Made by a program: the position numbers and the translations under genes. 16,661 nt of DNA. Source: Clostridia bacterium (GTDB lineage: Bacteria > Bacillota > Clostridia > Monoglobales > Firm-18). The notes under the pieces were generated by a model. The model ran no database searches. It saw only the letters and a list, made by a program, of their open reading frames with translations, and had not been told where the DNA came from. Positions 14,503 through 16,661 of the stretch are shown piece after piece. The stretch is taken from the NCBI GenBank assembly GCA_017408205.1, contig JAFQVC010000048.1:1-16661 (forward strand). Direction: 5' to 3'. Within the stretch, counting starts at the first letter, position 1; each line of letters opens with the position of its first letter.

Positions 14503-15717
14503 ATGTTAAAATACAATTCCCTTTCAAAAGAATTACAGGAAAGAATTAAAGCGGATTTAAAAGATGAAAAATTAAATACTGATACTGCGGTAAGACGCCG
14601 TCCGAACCACGATAAAGGAAATTTGTGGCGTCCTGCCTTTGTTCGTGATGCAGAAAAGATTATGCACAGTCCCTATTACAACAGATATACCGACAAAACT
14701 CAGGTGTTTTCATTATACAAAAATGATGATATAACAAGACGTGCCCTCCACGTCCAGTTAGTGTCAAGAATTGCCCGTAACATTGGCAGAATGTTAAAAC
14801 TTGATTTGGATTTGATAGAGGCAATTGCTTTAGGTCATGACATAGGGCACACACCTTTCGGTCACGCAGGTGAAAAATACTTAAACAAACTTTACCACGA
14901 AAAAACAGGCAGGTATTTTCATCACAACGTACACAGCGTAAGGGTGTTGGACGGAATTTTCAATTACAATATAAGTTTGCAGACGTTAGACGGTATTTTG
15001 TGCCACAACGGTGAGTTTGAACTTGGAGAATACCGCCCTGCAAAATTAAGAACTTTTGCTGAATTTGATGCCATTGTTGAACAATGTTATGTAAGTGAAG
15101 AAGTATCGGAACACTTGTTGCCCTGCACTCTGGAGGGTTGTGTTGTGCGAATCTGCGATATGATTGCATATCTTGGAAAAGACAGACAAGATGCAATAAG
15201 GACAAAACTTCTTCCTGATGACGAAATGTTCAAGGCAGATAATTTAGGTACACAAAATGCAGCAATTATAAACAATATGATAGTTAACATTATTGAAAAC
15301 AGTTACGGGAAAGATTATATAAAACTTGATGACGACTATTTTAACGAACTAAAAAACAGTAAAAAGCAAAATTACACATATATTTACGACCATTCAAAAG
15401 TTACAAAGAAAAATGACGAACTTGTTGCTCCCATGTTTGAAAAAATGTATCAGAAACTGCTTATTGATTTGATTACGGGTAACAAAAATTCACCCATATA
15501 CATTCATCATATCGATTATGTTAACGGATACAGGAAATATTATGGCAGTGAGCGGTACGAAGAAACAGAGCCAAATCAGATTGTTGTGGATTTTATTGCA
15601 AGTATGACTGACGATTATTTTATAGAATTGTTTGATTTTCTGTTCCCTAAAGAGAGGAATATAAAATATCATTCATATTTTGAAGATATTCCGTTGCAAT
15701 TTACAAAAAACAGTTGA
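14503..15717 (+). CDS. dgt: dGTPase-like HD-domain triphosphohydrolase
   Basis: This 404-residue protein is of the deoxyguanosinetriphosphate triphosphohydrolase family, which cleaves dNTPs to nucleoside and tripolyphosphate and so tunes the dNTP pool. RRPNHDKGNLWRPAFVRDAEKIMHSPYYNRYTDKTQVF spans residues 32-69 in the family pattern. The HD metal site is visible: His83 in LHVQLVSRIARNIG, His112-Asp113 in GHDIGHTPFGHAGE (111-124), and the later ICDMIAYLGKDRQDA segment. HHNVHSVRVL (140-149) and LCHNGE (166-171) are also typical. It starts at ATG 14503 with GAGGTG (14492-14497) five bases upstream. It is transcribed from its own consensus promoter overlapping degV, and its stop lies in the yceD promoter. 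Substrate range cannot be read from sequence; members may prefer other dNTPs. Confidence 0.9.
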   Translation: MLKYNSLSKELQERIKADLKDEKLNTDTAVRRRPNHDKGNLWRPAFVRDAEKIMHSPYYNRYTDKTQVFSLYKNDDITRRALHVQLVSRIARNIGRMLKLDLDLIEAIALGHDIGHTPFGHAGEKYLNKLYHEKTGRYFHHNVHSVRVLDGIFNYNISLQTLDGILCHNGEFELGEYRPAKLRTFAEFDAIVEQCYVSEEVSEHLLPCTLEGCVVRICDMIAYLGKDRQDAIRTKLLPDDEMFKADNLGTQNAAIINNMIVNIIENSYGKDYIKLDDDYFNELKNSKKQNYTYIYDHSKVTKKNDELVAPMFEKMYQKLLIDLITGNKNSPIYIHHIDYVNGYRKYYGSERYEETEPNQIVVDFIASMTDDYFIELFDFLFPKERNIKYHSYFEDIPLQFTKNS

Positions 15718-15742
15718 CAAATAAATGAAAAAAAGGTATAAT
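15714..15742 (+). promoter_or_regulatory. Perfect consensus promoter of yceD-rpmF, overlapping the dgt stop
   Basis: TTGACA (15714-15719) and TATAAT (15737-15742) are exactly consensus with 17 bases between. The dgt stop TGA (15715-15717) lies in the -35. The predicted start (15749-15750) coincides with the yceD ATG, so the message should be leaderless. Confidence 0.85.
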
Positions 15743-15749
15743 ATTAACT

Positions 15750-16208
15750 ATGAATGTAGATTTGTTACCAATTATAAACAACCAAAATGAAAAAGTGTCT
15801 TTTGAGGGTGTTTTGGCATTCCAGTATGACGGTGCCGAAATTGAAACGGAAGTTAATGGCTATGTTATTAATTTCGCGGGTTCCCTTGAAGTTTACGGTA
15901 CGGTTTGTGCGAAGATTACTGCACCTTGTGCAAGATGTCTTGAAGACACAAACTCAACTGTTGAAGTTGAAATTAAGGAGACTGTAGGTAAAGACGAGGT
16001 GGAACTTGAAGGCACAATTCTGAATATTGACGACATTGTGTTCGGTAATGTTCTTATAAATATGCCATCAAGATTTTTATGCAGTGAAGACTGTCTGGGG
16101 TTGTGCAGTAAATGCGGTAGCAATCTGAACATAAATCAATGTCAATGCGAACCTGATGACATTATAGACGAACGATTTTTAAAGCCAAAATATCCTAAAA
16201 AGAAATAG
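15750..16208 (+). CDS. yceD: YceD/DUF177 family protein
   Basis: This 152-residue DUF177 protein belongs to the family of E. coli YceD, which is linked to 23S rRNA accumulation, and is almost always encoded just before rpmF. It is a small cytosolic beta-rich protein with Cys pairs. CARCLED has Cys60 and Cys63 as in the family. A second cluster (Cys111, 115, 119, 122, 131, 133) includes [15 protein letters not shown] and could bind zinc. The C-terminus [13 protein letters not shown] is typical of the family (usually ...DPRLAVL). ATG 15750 begins the conserved NVDLLPII strand. There is no ribosome site in front and the predicted transcription start is at this codon, so initiation looks leaderless. 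rpmF follows after 47 bases. Confidence 0.92.
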   Translation: MNVDLLPIINNQNEKVSFEGVLAFQYDGAEIETEVNGYVINFAGSLEVYGTVCAKITAPCARCLEDTNSTVEVEIKETVGKDEVELEGTILNIDDIVFGNVLINMPSRFLCSEDCLGLCSKCGSNLNINQCQCEPDDIIDERFLKPKYPKKK

Positions 16209-16255
16209 CGGTTTTAGTTTTGTTTGTCAGCAATATTGAGGAGGTGTGTTTACAC

Positions 16256-16435
16256 ATGGCAGTACCTAAGAGAAGAGTATCAAAGGAAAGACGCGATAAA
16301 AGACGTGCTAATTGGAAATTATCTTTGCCCGGTTTGGTAAAGTGTCCAAATTGTCAAGAATTTAAAATGCCACACAGAGTTTGCAAAAACTGTGGTTACT
16401 ACAACGGCAAGGAAGTCATTAAAAAAGAAGCGTAA
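16256..16435 (+). CDS. rpmF: 50S ribosomal protein L32
   Basis: This 59-residue protein is ribosomal protein L32 of the large subunit. The opening [21 protein letters not shown] is near the family consensus. It is a zinc-binding C+ form with Cys30, Cys33, Cys43 and Cys46 (CPNC...CKNCGYY), so it is not the zinc-independent paralogue used under zinc starvation. The length is standard. The start is ATG 16256, preceded by a very strong GAGGAGGTG (16238-16246) 9 bases upstream. An in-frame upstream start at 16220 would place extra residues before the universally conserved MAVPK. It is co-transcribed with yceD and ends at a strong terminator. Confidence 0.97.
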   Translation: MAVPKRRVSKERRDKRRANWKLSLPGLVKCPNCQEFKMPHRVCKNCGYYNGKEVIKKEA

Positions 16436-16442
16436 ATTTTTG

Positions 16443-16468
16443 AGAGGTTGGCAGCAACCTCTTTTTTT
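16443..16468 (+). terminator. Intrinsic terminator of yceD-rpmF
   Basis: AGAGGTTG (16443-16450) pairs perfectly with CAACCTCT (16455-16462) around a GCAG loop and runs into seven T. It begins 8 bases after the rpmF stop. Confidence 0.93.
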
Positions 16469-16509
16469 CCTATTTATACGAAAAAATTTTTGTAAAGGAG
16501 TGCTCTGTT

Positions 16510-16661
16510 TTGGATGCAATTGTTAAGTCGGTAACTGACAATTCCATTGCCTGTGATATAGGCGTTTTGCCCGGTGATATAGTTGTTTCCGTAAACGGCA
16601 CACCTATAAAAGACATTCTTGATTTTCGTTATTTAACCGCATCGGAACAATACGAAATTGA
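16510..16661 (+). CDS. PDZ/DUF512 family protein, N-terminal part
   Basis: The frame is open to the right edge, giving 50 residues of an N-terminal PDZ-like domain: AIVKSVTDNSIACDIGVLPGDIVVSVNGTPIKDILDFRYL. This GVLPGD...VNG...DILDFRYL pattern is the hallmark of the DUF512 proteins of Clostridia, where a PDZ-like start is followed by a diverged radical-SAM-like region and DUF512; their function is not established. The start is TTG 16510, with AAAGGAG (16494-16500) 9 bases upstream. The ATG at 16514 is out of frame and stops at once. The gene begins 41 bases after the rpmF terminator; I see no strong promoter in that gap. The rest of the protein lies outside the window. Confidence 0.82.
   Translation, partial: MDAIVKSVTDNSIACDIGVLPGDIVVSVNGTPIKDILDFRYLTASEQYEI

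Noticed and set aside
16220..16255. Upstream start for rpmF
   Set aside because: It would add 12 residues in front of the universal MAVPK start; the strong GAGGAGGTG site points to 16256.
1..16661. Mobile elements, CRISPR, defence or biosynthetic cluster
   Set aside because: No transposase, integrase, direct-repeat array, toxin-antitoxin pair or defence domain was found in any real gene; the genes are core or common accessory families.

Overview
The window looks like ordinary chromosome from a low-GC, Gram-positive-type Clostridia bacterium, probably an uncultured anaerobe. Supporting signs are the AT-rich codon use, AGGAGG/AGGTG ribosome sites, near-consensus SigA promoters (TTGACA-N17-TATAAT, often with an extended TGn), U-tract terminators, an SLH surface protein, and the comEC-holA and yceD-rpmF neighbourhoods. 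No mobile element, CRISPR array, tRNA or rRNA was found, and no clearly new multi-gene system. The interest lies mainly in regulatory architecture and a few diverged proteins.

Layout: (1) 1-317, the end of an extracellular-type protein and its terminator. (2) 352-1034, a DUF975 membrane protein on the minus strand with its own promoter. (3) 1053-3627, a minus-strand ferrous-iron operon feoA-feoB plus a 51-residue Cys-rich FeoB-associated membrane protein. Three GTTAG/CTAAC inverted-repeat sites look like DtxR/IdeR-type operators; one covers the promoter. (4) 3660-7631, plus-strand comEC-holA-prmC. The ComEC-like protein has a C-terminal domain without metal-binding residues, and prmC starts through a three-codon mini-ORF. 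(5) 7606-9951, minus-strand apgM (glycolytic phosphoglycerate mutase) followed by a YtvI-like AI-2E family membrane protein, whose 3' end overlaps that of prmC by 26 bp. (6) 9997-12970, a large secreted SLH-domain protein and a terminator shared with the next gene. (7) 12969-14460, a divergent DUF1836 regulator / DegV pair whose two promoters sit in a symmetric set of four TTGTCA half-sites. (8) 14457-16468, an HD-domain dNTPase, the YceD/DUF177 protein and ribosomal protein L32. (9) 16510-end, the start of a PDZ/DUF512 protein.

How the genes work together: FeoA, FeoB and the Cys-rich protein form one Fe(II) import unit, probably shut off by an iron-loaded repressor. HolA is the clamp-loader delta subunit. 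PrmC methylates release factors. YceD and L32 belong to 50S biogenesis. The dNTPase and yceD promoters each place the upstream gene's TGA stop inside their TTGACA -35 box, so this packed region is split into separately started transcripts. The yceD transcript is predicted to be leaderless.
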